A stretch of 35,363 nt of DNA from Bartonella tribocorum (GCF_002778015.1 NZ_NJPP01000016.1:1-35363); one strand, 5' to 3'; counted from the first letter of the stretch, positions 8,748 to 18,980 are shown. Program-made: numbers and translations. The notes: generated from the sequence alone by a model not told the origin.

Positions 8748-10442
8748 ATGTGCTCTGCAACGGTATCCCGACTTTTTACCCTCTTTATCGTGGGTATCAT
8801 GCTGATACCATCTCCTACCTACAGTAAAACAAGTACGGCAACTCATACAAACTCATTCACAGGTGCTTATTTAGCTGGAAGGGTCGCAAATCATGAAAAT
8901 AAAACAGATCTTGCCATCAATTATTTTAAACAAGCACTCGTTTATCAACCTGATAACATTGAAATAAAAAAAGAGCTCCTTGAAGCTATGCTTTCGGTCG
9001 GAGACTTTAAAGAAGCTGTACAACAAGCAAAAAAACTCAAAGAGCAAAATGTTATAACGCTTTTTGTTTCCTTAACCCTAGCAGTAGAAAGTCTCATCAA
9101 AAAAGATTACAAGAATGCAAAGCTTTTTCTGCAGTTAAAAGAACTTCCCACAGCCAATAACCCAATACCTGAACTCATCAATGCTTGGATTACATTTGGA
9201 TCTGGACAAAAATCTCAGGCAATCGCTGATCTTAAGAAACTCAAAGGGCCCGCTTGGTACGATCTTTTTATATCTTATTATCTAGCACTTATGAGCGACC
9301 TTGCAGAACGACCACAGGATGCAAAAAAATATTTCATTAAAGCACTGAGTAACAAACAGGAAGCTCTTATGGCTCCTAACACCTATGAACGTATTATTAC
9401 AGCCTATGCCTCATTCCAATTGCGCCATGATATGCGCAACCAAGCTCTTCAGACAATCCAGCATGGTGAGCAAATGTTGTCAGGTCGAGAAGTCCTTAAA
9501 AGTTTTCGAGAAAAAATTGAAAAAAATGCTTTCTTAGAAAAACTGATTAAAACGCCCCAACAGGGAGCAGCAGAAGTGTTATATAATTTTGGGACATCCC
9601 TTAACCATAAAAACTCAGGGCATATTGCACGTATTTTTAAACAGTTATCTTTTACCTTATACCCTCAAAATGACGCAACACTATTTCAGCTCGCAAACAT
9701 TTCTGCTAAATTGGGCGATCCTCATCGAGCCATTAAACTTTATCGCGCTTTATCCCCTAAATCTCCCTATTATAAAGATGGACAACTTCATCTTGCATTC
9801 CTTCTTACCAATCACAATGATTATAAAGAAGCAATAAAACTACTAATATTATTAAATAAAAAGTTTCCCAGTGATCGTAACATTTTGATAACACTCGTTG
9901 CTTTTTATATGCAGGATAATCAATTTCTTGAAGCGACTAAAATTCTAAACCGTGCTATTGCTCAGATAAAAAACTTTCAGCAGGATGATTGGATGCTTTT
10001 TTATCAGCGTGGTATTGCTTTTGAACGTCTAAAACAGTGGCCAAAAGCAGAAATTGATTTGCGAAAATCACTTGAATTTTTCCCAAACCAACCACATGTT
10101 CTGAATTATTTAGCCTATTCCCTTGTAGAACGAGGTGAGAAGCTTGAAGAATCGCTCCATATGCTACAAAAAGCTTCTACTTTACAAGCTAAGAATGGTT
10201 ATATTCTCGATTCGTTAGGATGGGTTTATTATAAACTAAAAGAATACAACAAAGCAGTCCAAATATTGGAAAATGCTGTCAAATTACACCCCGAAGACCC
10301 AACATTGAATGATCATTTAGGAGATGCCTATTGGAAGGTTGGACGTAAACGTGAAGCGATATTTCAATGGAACCACGCAATTGACGGAAAACCAGAAAAT
10401 TCTGAACAAATTCAGAAAAAATTGAAATTTGGTTTGCAATAA
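8748..10442 (+). CDS. Exported tetratricopeptide-repeat protein, unknown function
   Basis: About 564 residues. The N-terminus MCSATVSRLF, a hydrophobic stretch LFIVGIMLIP and then SPTYSKTS look like a Sec signal peptide cut after TYS, so the protein is probably periplasmic; no lipobox is present. The rest is helical, with TPR-like repeats near residues 30-130, 300-400 and most clearly 425-540 (for example AYSLVERGEKLEESLHMLQKA, DSLGWVYYKLKEYNKAVQIL, DHLGDAYWKVGRKREAIFQW). Such repeats bind partner proteins. The ATG at 8748 is chosen over the in-frame ATG at 8697 because AAAGGA lies 8 nt before it and because it places the signal peptide at the start. It follows ispB by 94 bp, a neighbour pair I recall from related genomes. 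Its partner is unknown. Confidence 0.85.
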   Translation: MCSATVSRLFTLFIVGIMLIPSPTYSKTSTATHTNSFTGAYLAGRVANHENKTDLAINYFKQALVYQPDNIEIKKELLEAMLSVGDFKEAVQQAKKLKEQNVITLFVSLTLAVESLIKKDYKNAKLFLQLKELPTANNPIPELINAWITFGSGQKSQAIADLKKLKGPAWYDLFISYYLALMSDLAERPQDAKKYFIKALSNKQEALMAPNTYERIITAYASFQLRHDMRNQALQTIQHGEQMLSGREVLKSFREKIEKNAFLEKLIKTPQQGAAEVLYNFGTSLNHKNSGHIARIFKQLSFTLYPQNDATLFQLANISAKLGDPHRAIKLYRALSPKSPYYKDGQLHLAFLLTNHNDYKEAIKLLILLNKKFPSDRNILITLVAFYMQDNQFLEATKILNRAIAQIKNFQQDDWMLFYQRGIAFERLKQWPKAEIDLRKSLEFFPNQPHVLNYLAYSLVERGEKLEESLHMLQKASTLQAKNGYILDSLGWVYYKLKEYNKAVQILENAVKLHPEDPTLNDHLGDAYWKVGRKREAIFQWNHAIDGKPENSEQIQKKLKFGLQ

Positions 10443-10544
10443 ACAATGCTTAACCGTAAACCACATAATAAAATAATAAACAGAGAGACTAAAATTTCTT
10501 TGGTCGCTATCTGTATTATTCAATATTTAAAAAGAGTATAAAGC

Positions 10545-11486
10545 GTGAAACTGCCTGAACATCTTAACCCCAAACGTTCTTTTCAGGGACTCATCTTAAC
10601 TTTGCAAAATTATTGGGCCCATTATGGATGTGCGATTTTACAACCTTACGATATGGAAGTCGGAGCTGGAACTTTTCATCCAGCAACAACGCTACGCTCT
10701 CTAGGTCCACGGCCTTGGAAAGTCGCTTATGTCCAACCCTCTCGGCGTCCAACAGATGGCCGATATGGTAAGAATCCAAATCGTTTACAACACTATTATC
10801 AATTCCAAGTGCTTCTCAAACCCTCTCCGCCCAATCTACAAGAACTTTATATAAAGTCGCTACACGCTATTGGACTTGATACAAGACTGCATGATATTCG
10901 CTTTGTTGAAGATGATTGGGAAAGCCCAACCCTTGGCGCTTGGGGACTCGGATGGGAATGTTGGTGTGATGGGATGGAAATCTCTCAATTTACTTATTTT
11001 CAACAAGTATGCGGCATTGAATGCGCTCCAGTTTCAGGAGAACTTACATATGGTCTTGAGCGTTTAGCAATGTATATCCAAGGGGTTGATAATGTCTATG
11101 ATCTTAACTTTAATGGTTTGGAAGAAGAAAACAAAATAAGTTATAGAGATATTTTTCTACAGACAGAACAGGAATATTCATATTATAACTTCGAATTTGC
11201 TGATACAAGATTGCTTCACCAACATTTTATCGATGCCGAACGCGAATGTAACGCTCTTCTTGAATTTGGAAAACCCAACAAAGAAAAGCTCTTCCATCGC
11301 TGTGTTTTTCCTGCCTATGATCAATGTATTAAAGCAAGCCATATCTTTAATCTTTTGCAAGCACGTGGCGTTATTTCTGTAACTGAACGACAAAATTATA
11401 TTCTTCACGTTCGTGATCTTGCGCGCCGTTGTGGGGAAGCCTTCTTACTCACAGAAGCTGGACAAATATACACTGGAGAAACCTAA
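10545..11486 (+). CDS. glyQ: Glycyl-tRNA synthetase alpha subunit
   Basis: A 313-residue class II synthetase subunit that holds the catalytic site of the bacterial alpha2beta2 GlyRS, making glycyl-AMP and charging tRNA-Gly. Typical segments are [50 protein letters not shown] and [15 protein letters not shown]. The length is normal. The start is a GTG, giving [16 protein letters not shown], with an AAAGAG-type site about 10 nt upstream. It overlaps glyS by one base in TAATG, so the two subunits are translationally coupled, as expected for an equimolar complex. It lies 102 bp after the TPR gene; whether it shares that transcript cannot be told. Confidence 0.97.
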   Translation: MKLPEHLNPKRSFQGLILTLQNYWAHYGCAILQPYDMEVGAGTFHPATTLRSLGPRPWKVAYVQPSRRPTDGRYGKNPNRLQHYYQFQVLLKPSPPNLQELYIKSLHAIGLDTRLHDIRFVEDDWESPTLGAWGLGWECWCDGMEISQFTYFQQVCGIECAPVSGELTYGLERLAMYIQGVDNVYDLNFNGLEEENKISYRDIFLQTEQEYSYYNFEFADTRLLHQHFIDAERECNALLEFGKPNKEKLFHRCVFPAYDQCIKASHIFNLLQARGVISVTERQNYILHVRDLARRCGEAFLLTEAGQIYTGET

Positions 11487-13708
11487 TGTCTGATCTTCTT
11501 CTTGAACTTTTCAGTGAAGAAATCCCCGCGCGTATGCAACGAAAAGCTGCTGCTGATCTAAAAAAAGCTGTTACAGATCAACTCGTGAATGCTGGATTGA
11601 CCTATAAAGCTGCTTGTGAATATTGGACACCTCGTCGACTAACATTGGACATACGTGGACTTTCCACACGCTCAAAAGATATTCATGAAGAACGCAAAGG
11701 GCCCAGTACAAAATCACCACAGCATGCCATTGAAGGTTTTTTACGTGCAACGGGGCTTAACGATATTTCTGAAGCACATATTGGACATGATGATAAAAAA
11801 GGGGAGTTTTATATTGCTAAAATTGTAAAAAAAGGCCGTGCTGCAGAAGAAATTATTGCCAATATTTTACCAGATATTATTCGCAACTTTCCGTGGTCGA
11901 AATCTATGCGTTGGGGAAAAGATTCAGCAAAAAGTGGTGCTCTAAAGTGGATTCGGCCTTTACAAAATATTCTTTGCATCTTCGGACCAGAAATTGGTGA
12001 AACACATGTTATTCCGTTTACAATTGGTTCTCTTGAAAGTAACAATCTAACTTATGGTCATCGTTTTTTAAGTGACGGAAAACCATTTCAAGTGCGCCGC
12101 TTTGATGATTATGTGACACAACTTGAAAACCATAAAGTCATTCTGAATGCCGAAAGACGAAAGAATATTATTTTAGCGGATGCCCAAAATCTTTGCTTTG
12201 CAAACGGTTTAGAACTGGTTCAAGATGATGCTCTCTTAGAAGAAGTTGCTGGTCTTGTTGAGTGGCCTGTTATCCTTATGGGTGATTTTGACAAATCGTT
12301 CCTTGATATTCCTCCAGAAATTATTCGCTTGACCATTCGGGCCAATCAAAAATGCTTTGTCACCCGTAAACAAGGAGAAAAGGTAAAACTTTCTCATCAT
12401 TTTATTCTTGTTTCTAATATTCTTGCCAATGATGAAGGAAAGGAAATTTCGAAAGGAAATACTAAGGTTGTCCGTGCTCGCCTTTCTGATGCTCTCTATT
12501 TTTGGCAAACAGATCAGCATGATTTGCCTGATATTCAACAATTGGAATCTTCTATAAAAAAATTTGATCTTGATATAAAAAAACCTCTCGATCAGAGAAT
12601 GGCGCGACTTGATCATTTGAATGTCACTTTTCACGCCAAATTAGGCACGCAAGGTGCAAGAATAGAACGCATCGCTACACTCGCACAAAAAATTGCACCT
12701 TTAATACAAGCAGATCCTCTTTTAGCAAAACGTGCAGCAATCCTTGCAAAAGCTGATTTGCAAACAGAAATTGTCGGAGAATTTCCTGAACTACAAGGGG
12801 TAATGGGGCACAAATATGCCCTTCTTCAAGGGGAAGATCCTCGCGTAGCTGTAGCAATTGAAGACCATTATAAACCTCAAGGTCCAATAGATCGCCTTCC
12901 GCAAGAACCTCTGGCTATAACCGTTATGCTCGCCGACAAAATTGACATGCTTGTTGGCTTTTGGCTCATTAATGAAAAACCAACCGGTTCAAAAGATCCC
13001 TATGCATTAAGACGAGCAGCCTTAGGAATTATTAGGCTTGTACTTTCGCGGGATTGGAAAATCAATCTTATGCCACTGTTTCAGTTGGCAACGAATCTTT
13101 TCGTACAACAAAAAAATAAACATGAAATCTCTCAAAGAGAAAATCCACAATTGCAAAATCTTTTTCCAGAAAAAACAGAAGCTATTTTATCTGATCTGTT
13201 ATTCTTTTTTCATGACCGCCTAAAAATCTATCTAAAAGAAGAAGGGGCTCGCTACGATGCTCTTGAAGCTGTTTTAAATAAAGATTCTGATGATTTTTTA
13301 TTGGTTGCACGTCATGTCGAATCTCTTATTGCTTTTATTAATACCCATGATGGAATGAATTTTGTAGCCTCGGTAAAACGTACTGCCAATATTCTTGAAA
13401 ATGAATTTCAAAAAAACACAACAATCGCAAATGAAATTAATCCTGAGCTCTTTATTGAGACAGAAGAAAAGCAGCTCTATCATGCAATCTGTGAAGCAGA
13501 AAAAAAGGTTCTTGCTCCCATCAATGCAACAAATTTATCATGTGCACTCAGTATTCTGGCGCCACTTGGAAAATTGATTGACCTATTCTTTGAAAAGGTA
13601 TTGGTGAACGATAAAAACTCCAATGTTCGCGCCAACCGTCTTGCTCTTCTTAAACGTATTCACACGATTACACAAGCGGTTGCAGACTTCTCAAAACTTG
13701 TCCTTTAA
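11486..13708 (+). CDS. glyS: Glycyl-tRNA synthetase beta subunit
   Basis: A 740-residue partner of GlyQ that binds tRNA-Gly and has the C-terminal anticodon-binding region. The N-terminus [18 protein letters not shown] is the classic GlyS opening. Later family segments include [41 protein letters not shown] and [20 protein letters not shown], with a DALR-like helical end. It is somewhat longer than E. coli GlyS (about 690), with insertions in the middle. The ATG at 11486 overlaps the glyQ stop by one base; a longer frame running back into glyQ is not needed. No intrinsic terminator of good quality follows; only a T-rich stretch near 13750 is seen. Confidence 0.97.
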   Translation: MSDLLLELFSEEIPARMQRKAAADLKKAVTDQLVNAGLTYKAACEYWTPRRLTLDIRGLSTRSKDIHEERKGPSTKSPQHAIEGFLRATGLNDISEAHIGHDDKKGEFYIAKIVKKGRAAEEIIANILPDIIRNFPWSKSMRWGKDSAKSGALKWIRPLQNILCIFGPEIGETHVIPFTIGSLESNNLTYGHRFLSDGKPFQVRRFDDYVTQLENHKVILNAERRKNIILADAQNLCFANGLELVQDDALLEEVAGLVEWPVILMGDFDKSFLDIPPEIIRLTIRANQKCFVTRKQGEKVKLSHHFILVSNILANDEGKEISKGNTKVVRARLSDALYFWQTDQHDLPDIQQLESSIKKFDLDIKKPLDQRMARLDHLNVTFHAKLGTQGARIERIATLAQKIAPLIQADPLLAKRAAILAKADLQTEIVGEFPELQGVMGHKYALLQGEDPRVAVAIEDHYKPQGPIDRLPQEPLAITVMLADKIDMLVGFWLINEKPTGSKDPYALRRAALGIIRLVLSRDWKINLMPLFQLATNLFVQQKNKHEISQRENPQLQNLFPEKTEAILSDLLFFFHDRLKIYLKEEGARYDALEAVLNKDSDDFLLVARHVESLIAFINTHDGMNFVASVKRTANILENEFQKNTTIANEINPELFIETEEKQLYHAICEAEKKVLAPINATNLSCALSILAPLGKLIDLFFEKVLVNDKNSNVRANRLALLKRIHTITQAVADFSKLVL

Positions 13709-15228
13709 ACTTAAAATGTCCATTAACTGATAAAAACAATAAAGATAAACTTTTTCTTCTTTTTATTAATAAATATTCTAAAATCTTATAAAGAATTTTC
13801 CCATGAGTTTTGATCTAACTTTAAAAAGAAGTAGAATTTTATTGTCAATAACACTGAATATTGTAAATTTTTCTCATTACAACTCTCCTCTCTCTTATTA
13901 AAATAATTAAAAGCACTCCTTTGCACACCACAAATCGCGTTAGTGTTGGGGTAACATATTGAAGAAAAGAGTAAAAACGCTCCTCATAAACACTGCCAAA
14001 TGCTGCTGAAAAATTATGAAAATTGGCCAAGTCATATAGGTGCTGTCGGTTGGCAATTTTATGAGACAAAAATAGCCATGCTCAGTAAATTTTATACCCT
14101 TTAGAGGTAGGCTGCTACTCTTCACAGATGTCATTGTGAAATGAAGGAGGAATATGCGTTGAAAAATGTCTTTTCAAAATGAGCGCATAAATGTGTAGCA
14201 CATAAAAATTCTGTAAGATAAAATACCCTTGGATTGTTCATTCATTGGCTTTCTTAAAAAAATATTTCTTAAGCTACCCAAGCCCTTTTCATGATGGATC
14301 CCATGAATGGTATAATGATAAAGCCATTAAATAGCACTATCTTTACGCTTATAAAAAGGCCCGTGAGCTCCACTTTACCAGCTCCGAATGTTGCCTATAC
14401 TCCTTAGCTCTTGAGATGGCTCTTAAGGGAGGGTTCTTTTTTGTACAGTTTTTCCACAAACCACCCCTACTTTGTCACATGCAAAAAAATGATTTTGATT
14501 GTTTTAATATGAAATAGGTTTGAAATGAGAGAATTTTACGCTCTTCATGGTTCTCATTCAAGTTAAATAAAGCTAAATTGTCTTTATAAATCAACATATT
14601 GTATATTGAAATACTCTATTTTTTATAAAGAGCGTGCTTCCACTTAAAAACATTTCTCTGTAAGCTTCGAGGCAATTTTAAAAAATTGTAGAACCGCCAG
14701 TATAAATGATACTTTGTAATGATTGGTCAAAAAATTGAATAAATCATCAAAAAGAAAAATTATTGATTTATAATAACCAACTTATCACTTTCCCCTATTC
14801 AATGAGAATATAAAATAATAATCTCTTGCTTTAAACTCTCCTATCATGCGTAACAACCGTCTTCAGATGATGGCGACAGATAAGAGCGATTAACAACCGA
14901 TAAAAAGATTTCTTGAAAAATGAGAAAGATATTTTCTATAAAACCGCTAAACATACAAGCAGCTGCTCAATACAAAAATCATCATCATATCTTTATTGAT
15001 AACACAATGATAGTGCTTGCTTATCGCTTCATAAAAATAAAAAAAAACAACACGCCTCATTAGAATCTTCATGAATAGAATCAAAAGAGGAATCTAAGCC
15101 AGAGAACACGGGCTTCTAAATTCAATGTATAACCAACTCAAGACGAGCATCACAACATCATAAACTAAAGCATTCAATATTGAAAAAATTACCCGCCTAA
15201 AAAACAGTTTTTTATCTCTAAAATACCA
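13709..15228. other. 1.5 kb AT-rich spacer between glyS and the F0 operon
   Basis: No intact gene is visible on either strand. It lies between two converging units, so it holds the 3' ends of glyS (plus) and atpF (minus). The only coding-like stretch is the decayed frame at 14245-14445. A minus-strand GAGGAG (13885-13890), 7 nt before an ATG, opens a frame of only ten codons (13845-13877). The rest is low-complexity AT-rich DNA. The pattern fits gene loss in a reduced genome. Confidence 0.6.
14245..14445 (+). pseudogene. Decayed small reading frame (relic A)
   Basis: A plus-strand frame open from 14206 to 14517 apart from one TAG at 14332-14334. It codes for FLKKYFLSYPSPFHDG, then after the stop YAYKKARELHFTSSECC and YSLALEMALKGG. 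The helical basic peptide looks protein-like and does not match any family I can name with confidence. The same order FxKKxFLxxP ... HFxxS recurs in one frame at 18099-18300, on the other side of the F0 operon. No convincing start is present. It is probably a relic of a short duplicated gene; a phage-derived origin is possible but unproven. Confidence 0.35.
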
Positions 15229-15723
15229 TTAATTAAGATGTGTTTTCATTTTGCTCAATGATTCTTTTGAAAGAGCTTCTTTAACGTGTTCATCTGTTCT
15301 GTTAGAATCTAATTCCTTTGCAATAAGCATTCGTGCCGTAGCAACTGCCAAATCGATAGCCGATGAAGATACCATACGTATGGCATCTGCTTCTGCCTGA
15401 GCGATTTTTTGCTCTGCCAATTTATTGCGGTTTTTTACATATTCTTCTGCTTTTGTACGCGCTTCAGCAATAACAGATTCAACTTCATGCTTTGCTGCTG
15501 CAATAATTTCTTGCGCATCCTTTTCTGCTTCAGCGTGTTTGCGCTGATATTCAGCCAATATTTCTTGTGCCTCTTCACGAAGACGCAGAGCCTCATCCAA
15601 CTCATCCTTGATACGCTTTGCGCGCGCATCAAGATGGTGTATAACCTTCTGTGGAATTTGGAAATAGACTAAAAGAGCCAAAAAAAGAACTAATCCAACA
15701 AAAGCCCAAAAAGTATCACTCAT
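15229..15723 (-). CDS. atpF: ATP synthase F0 subunit b
   Basis: A 164-residue peripheral stalk subunit. It has one N-terminal membrane helix (MSDTFWAFVGLVLFLALLVYF), followed by a long charged coiled coil rich in Ala, Glu, Lys and Arg that reaches F1, and a short C-terminal segment that contacts delta. The ATG at 15723 has AGGAAG upstream and follows the b' stop by 11 bp; a TTG five codons upstream would overlap the preceding gene and lies inside the ribosome site, so it was rejected. Last gene of the F0 operon. The F1 genes are not in this window, which is the usual alphaproteobacterial split. Confidence 0.94.
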   Translation of the reverse strand: MSDTFWAFVGLVLFLALLVYFQIPQKVIHHLDARAKRIKDELDEALRLREEAQEILAEYQRKHAEAEKDAQEIIAAAKHEVESVIAEARTKAEEYVKNRNKLAEQKIAQAEADAIRMVSSSAIDLAVATARMLIAKELDSNRTDEHVKEALSKESLSKMKTHLN

Positions 15724-15734
15724 CTTTGTCTTCC

Positions 15735-16301
15735 TCAATAATCCGCAGTTTTAATAACTGAACGAACGGCCTCTTTGCTGATATCAACATCAATCAATTT
15801 TTTCACAATTTCAAGGGCGACTTCTTCAGCGATAGAACCAACACTTTGCATCGCTTTATCGCGAATTTTTACGATCTGTTTTTCAGCATCTGCAAGTTTT
15901 TTTTCTAAATGTTCTTCAATTTCCTTCCGTTCAAGCTCCGCCTTTTCTTTTAATTTTTCACCCGCTGCTTGTGCTATAGTATGCGCTTTCAAACGTGCTT
16001 CTGCTAATTCACGCTCATAAGTTTCAACAACAGTGTCTGCTTCCTGCTTCATGCGCATTGCCTGATCTAAATCAGATGCAATTCGATCTCGACGTGTTTC
16101 AATAACACCACCAATACGCGGCGCAATCACACGAGAGATAAAGAGATAAAAAAGTCCGAAAGAAATTGCCAACCAGAAAAAATGCGAACTAAAATGGGCA
16201 AAATCAAAAGGTGGAAACACACGATTTGCATGCTCTGCCACTTTCTTGATATGCTCCATCGACGTTTCAGTGTTCTGTGCATAAGCGCTGGAAACAAACA
16301 T
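15735..16301 (-). CDS. atpF': ATP synthase F0 subunit b'
   Basis: A 188-residue second b-type subunit that forms a heterodimeric stalk with AtpF, as in photosynthetic and alphaproteobacterial F-ATPases. The N-terminus [14 protein letters not shown] is followed by a membrane helix (about 43-63, [18 protein letters not shown]) and a long coiled coil with [16 protein letters not shown], typical of b/b'. The ribosome site AAAGGA lies about 10 nt before the ATG. It is separated from atpE by 130 bp that contain a hairpin, and from atpF by 11 bp. Confidence 0.93.
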   Translation of the reverse strand: MFVSSAYAQNTETSMEHIKKVAEHANRVFPPFDFAHFSSHFFWLAISFGLFYLFISRVIAPRIGGVIETRRDRIASDLDQAMRMKQEADTVVETYERELAEARLKAHTIAQAAGEKLKEKAELERKEIEEHLEKKLADAEKQIVKIRDKAMQSVGSIAEEVALEIVKKLIDVDISKEAVRSVIKTADY

Positions 16302-16378
16302 TTTTTTTCATCCTTTAAAATAGCTTAAGCCCTCTTTAGCCGATGATAACTGATAAATATTTTTCTTCATTGAGAGCT

Positions 16379-16423
16379 AAAAGGGTAAATCTCTCCTCAT
16401 AGCGAGAACAAACATACCCTTTT
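16379..16423 (-). other. Intercistronic hairpin between atpE and atpF'
   Basis: AAAAGGGTA (16379-16387) and TACCCTTTT (16415-16423) are a perfect 9-bp inverted repeat, with a short inner stem TCTC/GAGA (16390-16393, 16404-16407). It starts 9 bp after the atpE stop on the minus strand. There is no T run beyond the stem, so it is likely a partial terminator or mRNA-stabilising element. Since the c ring needs many AtpE copies per enzyme, such an element could raise atpE expression over the downstream genes; that is inference. Confidence 0.5.
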
Positions 16424-16431
16424 GATGATGA

Positions 16432-16662
16432 TTAAACCCCAAAAAGAAGTAATAAAGCAATGAGCAACGAAAAAATACCCAAAGCTTCTGTCACAGCAAA
16501 ACCAAAGACGAGACGTCCAAACTGACTATCTGCTGCTGATGGGTTACGTAATGCACCAGAAAGATAACTTCCAAAAATATTACCAAGCCCTAAAGCTGTT
16601 CCAGCCATACCAAAGCAAGCAAGACCAGCGCCAATATATTTTGCTGCAAGCACTATTTCCAT
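16432..16662 (-). CDS. atpE: ATP synthase F0 subunit c
   Basis: A 76-residue hairpin of two membrane helices that forms the rotating c ring. Helix 1 has the glycine-rich GAGLACFGMAGTALGLGNIFG segment, the polar loop is ALRNPSA (R39, N40, P41), and the proton-carrying acid in helix 2 is E59 in FAVTEALGIF. Glutamate at this place is normal for the lineage. A strong AAGGAG site lies before the ATG. It is the third gene of the operon, followed by an intercistronic hairpin. Confidence 0.97.
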   Translation of the reverse strand: MEIVLAAKYIGAGLACFGMAGTALGLGNIFGSYLSGALRNPSAADSQFGRLVFGFAVTEALGIFSLLIALLLLFGV

Positions 16663-16716
16663 ATTATTCTCCTTTTAAGCGAAATTGCACTATTCGACGG
16701 AAAACCGCCAATTCTA

Positions 16717-17475
16717 TTAATGTCCTGGATGAATTGCATCATTAAGATACATACATGTTAAAACTGTAAAGACGTAAGCCTGAAGAAATGCGACCAAAAA
16801 CTCAAGAGCCGTAATCGCCACAGTCATAATAAGGGGCAAAACCGAACCACCAACACCTACGATTCCTGCCCCAATCATCGAAACAACAAATCCAGCAAAC
16901 ACTTTGAGCGTAATATGACCAGCAAGCATATTCGCAAAAAGACGAAGGGAAAGACTGATGGGGCGGGAGAGAAAAGAAATAATCTCAATCATTGTCACGA
17001 GAGGCAAAACTACGACAGGAACTCCACTGGGAACGAACAGTTTCAAAAAACTGATCCCATGCTTATAAAAGCCATAACCAATCACCGTCAAAATAACCAC
17101 CATTGCCAATGAAAATGTAATCATAATCTGAGAGGTCACCGTATAAAAATAGGGGAAAAGACCAATAAAGTTAGCAACCAAGATAAAAGTAAACAGAGAA
17201 AAAACTAAAGGGAAAAACCGCATTCCCTGTACACCAGATGATTCCCGCAGTGTCGATGCAACAAACTCATAGGCCATTTCTGAAAGAGATTGCATTCGTG
17301 TTGGAACCAATCCACGACTCGATGATGAAATAAAGAGAAAAATAGAAGTTATAACAACCGTAACGACTGTAAACAATGATACATTGGTAAATGATAAATC
17401 CATATTTCCCATGGAAATCTTAATCAGCCGTGAAACCTCAAACTGATGAATAGGATCTGGAGCGTGCGCTGTCAC
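16717..17475 (-). CDS. atpB: ATP synthase F0 subunit a
   Basis: A 252-residue integral membrane subunit forming the proton half-channels. The opening [16 protein letters not shown] and the segment [15 protein letters not shown], with the essential arginine of helix 4, are diagnostic; the C-terminal helices end in [28 protein letters not shown] at 17475 is chosen as start: TGAGG lies just upstream and it sits 7 bp after the atpI stop. A longer frame with an ATG at 17523 would overlap atpI by 41 bp and add 16 basic, poorly conserved-looking residues; it remains an alternative. Confidence 0.93.
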   Translation of the reverse strand: MTAHAPDPIHQFEVSRLIKISMGNMDLSFTNVSLFTVVTVVITSIFLFISSSSRGLVPTRMQSLSEMAYEFVASTLRESSGVQGMRFFPLVFSLFTFILVANFIGLFPYFYTVTSQIMITFSLAMVVILTVIGYGFYKHGISFLKLFVPSGVPVVVLPLVTMIEIISFLSRPISLSLRLFANMLAGHITLKVFAGFVVSMIGAGIVGVGGSVLPLIMTVAITALEFLVAFLQAYVFTVLTCMYLNDAIHPGH

Positions 17476-17482
17476 TTCAACC

Positions 17483-17938
17483 TCATTTATCGGACCTCTT
17501 ATTGGCCCCTTTTTTTTGTTCATCTTGGCGCAATACGCCTCTTTGTCCTAATTGACTGGAGGAAACATATCCCACAGACCGCAGAACACTCAATATACCA
17601 GCAGCAAATCCAAGAAAGAGAAAAAACACTAATCCCCAAGGCCATGAACCTGCTAACTTATCAAACCCCACCCCCAATACAACACCAACAACAATACTTG
17701 CCAGAAATTCACTGGAAAGCTTAATTGCATCCGCTATGCTTCCTTGTGACTTTTCCCGCCTACCCTTATGCTCTCGCTTCCTTAACGCTTGCTTGCGCCC
17801 TAAAGCTATGCTTAAGTTTTTACTGCGACATTCCAAATCCTCTGAACGAAAACTCTCTCTTTGCTCTTTCTCTTCAGCTCTTTGCTTTTTTTCTTTAGCC
17901 TCCTTGCGGCTTGTAACGGGTTTTTCGCCCACCGCCAT
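17483..17938 (-). CDS. atpI: AtpI, F0F1-ATPase assembly protein
   Basis: A 151-residue protein with a very hydrophilic, Lys/Arg/Glu-rich N-terminal half (to about residue 75) and two membrane helices near the C-terminus ([19 protein letters not shown] and [20 protein letters not shown]). This is the AtpI arrangement; the family helps assemble the c ring. The N-terminal charged region is long compared with many AtpI proteins. The start is set by AAGGAG at 17942-17947, 6 nt before the ATG at 17936-17938 (an adjacent ATG at 17939-17941 is only 3 nt away). The longer frame to 18022 would begin inside the promoter and is rejected. First gene of the F0 operon. Confidence 0.88.
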   Translation of the reverse strand: MAVGEKPVTSRKEAKEKKQRAEEKEQRESFRSEDLECRSKNLSIALGRKQALRKREHKGRREKSQGSIADAIKLSSEFLASIVVGVVLGVGFDKLAGSWPWGLVFFLFLGFAAGILSVLRSVGYVSSSQLGQRGVLRQDEQKKGANKRSDK

Positions 17939-17993
17939 CATCAGCTCCTTCATAAAAAAGCAAAGCAAAAATGCATCGCGCAAAATCGTGTGC

Positions 17994-18022
17994 ATCATAT
18001 TGTTCTCGAATTTATTCGTCAA
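17994..18022 (-). promoter_or_regulatory. Sigma70-type promoter of the F0 (atpI-B-E-F'-F) operon
   Basis: On the minus strand, TTGACG (18017-18022) and TATGAT (17994-17999) are spaced by exactly 17 bp; each matches five of six consensus bases. It leaves a leader of about 45 nt before the atpI ribosome site. It is the best promoter match I noticed in the window, and its position agrees with the inward atpI start. Confidence 0.62.
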
Positions 18023-18098
18023 GATACTAAAAAAAATCTATCACAAATTATCGTATAAATCTTATCGCATGAATAACGTGTTTTTCAATTCTACATGC

Positions 18099-18300
18099 TT
18101 TTTTAAAAAGATATTTCTTAAAGCCCCTATATCGATTTCACAACACCATTCGCAAATACATAAAAATCTCCGTGAATAATAAAAACTCATAGGTCCCATT
18201 TTTATGCTTATGAAGAGATAAGCCGGCACCCTTATACACTTTATTAACTCCAATGCCGTAACAGCCCTCGTCTTGAAAAAACAGGAGTTTCTTTTCTTTA
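18099..18300 (+). pseudogene. Decayed small reading frame (relic B)
   Basis: A single plus-strand frame codes for FFKKIFLKAPISISQHH, is broken by TAA TAA (18177-18182) and another TAA (18219-18221), and continues as AGTLIHFINSNAVTALVLKK. Order, frame and spacing of the two conserved-looking pieces parallel relic A at 14245-14445 (120 versus 138 nt between them, a difference of six codons). Both are too decayed to be functional. The parent gene was not identified. Confidence 0.33.
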
Positions 18301-18726
18301 ATCGTTTTACTCCCACATCAAATCCGCTTATAATGGCGAGGATACCATTTTAATTAATTCAATATGAACATGTTTGAAATATCAGAGATATCTTATGATT
18401 TTCGAGTTTCTTAATTCAAGATAAAAAGTGGCGGTTTGTTACCATAAATCAAAGTATTCTTAAATTAAAATACTAAACATTAACACACTTGCACATCATC
18501 ATTCTCGCTTGCAAATAAATGGAATGCTGGCTTGTTTTCTATTAAAATCATATTTTTTGCTCATATCATTTAAATATTCTGAATGTATGTGAATTCATCT
18601 GCACAAAACATATAAAATATATAGCACAAACATAACTGAAATTCTTAGTAATATAATATACTCAACAGATATTCACTAAATGTGAATTAATTGCTTAGAC
18701 TTTACTCATCATGCGTTAAAGAAAAT

Positions 18727-18756
18727 GGATGCAAATGGATTTTTTTGCGTCCTTTT
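18727..18756. terminator. Isolated intrinsic-terminator-like hairpin
   Basis: GGATGCAAA (18727-18735) pairs with TTTGCGTCC (18744-18752) through nine positions including one T-G wobble, with an 8-nt loop and TTTT directly after. On the minus strand it is followed by ATTTTCTTT, so it could work both ways. It is more than 700 bp from any gene, so it may end an unannotated RNA or be left over from a lost gene. Confidence 0.5.
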
Positions 18757-18952
18757 AAGTGCAATACATTTATTTAAAATGATAATTTATAATTTTTCGA
18801 CTTGAATAAGAACTCTGATAAGATACCCTTGCGTATTCATATTGAAATCATCAAAACTGTTCTGTGTCTATTACAAGAAGGGTTGATCTGTGCTTAAAAA
18901 ATGATTGAGAAAATTGCCTTTTATGCTCTCTTTCAAAATGAGAATTGATAAA

Positions 18953-18980
18953 AATAAAAGCATTTGCTTATGCTTTTATT
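18953..18980. repeat. Perfect 11-bp hairpin in gene-free DNA
   Basis: The arms AATAAAAGCAT (18953-18963) and ATGCTTTTATT (18970-18980) are perfect reverse complements with the 6-nt loop TTGCTT. No T run follows on either side beyond the arm itself. It lies about 200 bp from the terminator-like hairpin at 18727. Confidence 0.5.

Noticed and set aside
12236..12634. 132-codon open frame antisense to glyS
   Set aside because: It is fully inside the unambiguous glyS gene; composition is that of a shadow frame.
14820..14910. Remnant of an ABC transporter ATPase (VVTHD on the minus strand)
   Set aside because: Only five residues resemble the H-loop; no Walker motifs or longer open frame support it.
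18953..18980. Rho-independent terminator
   Set aside because: The stem is perfect but has a single G-C pair on each side and no T run after the arm, so it is listed only as an inverted repeat.
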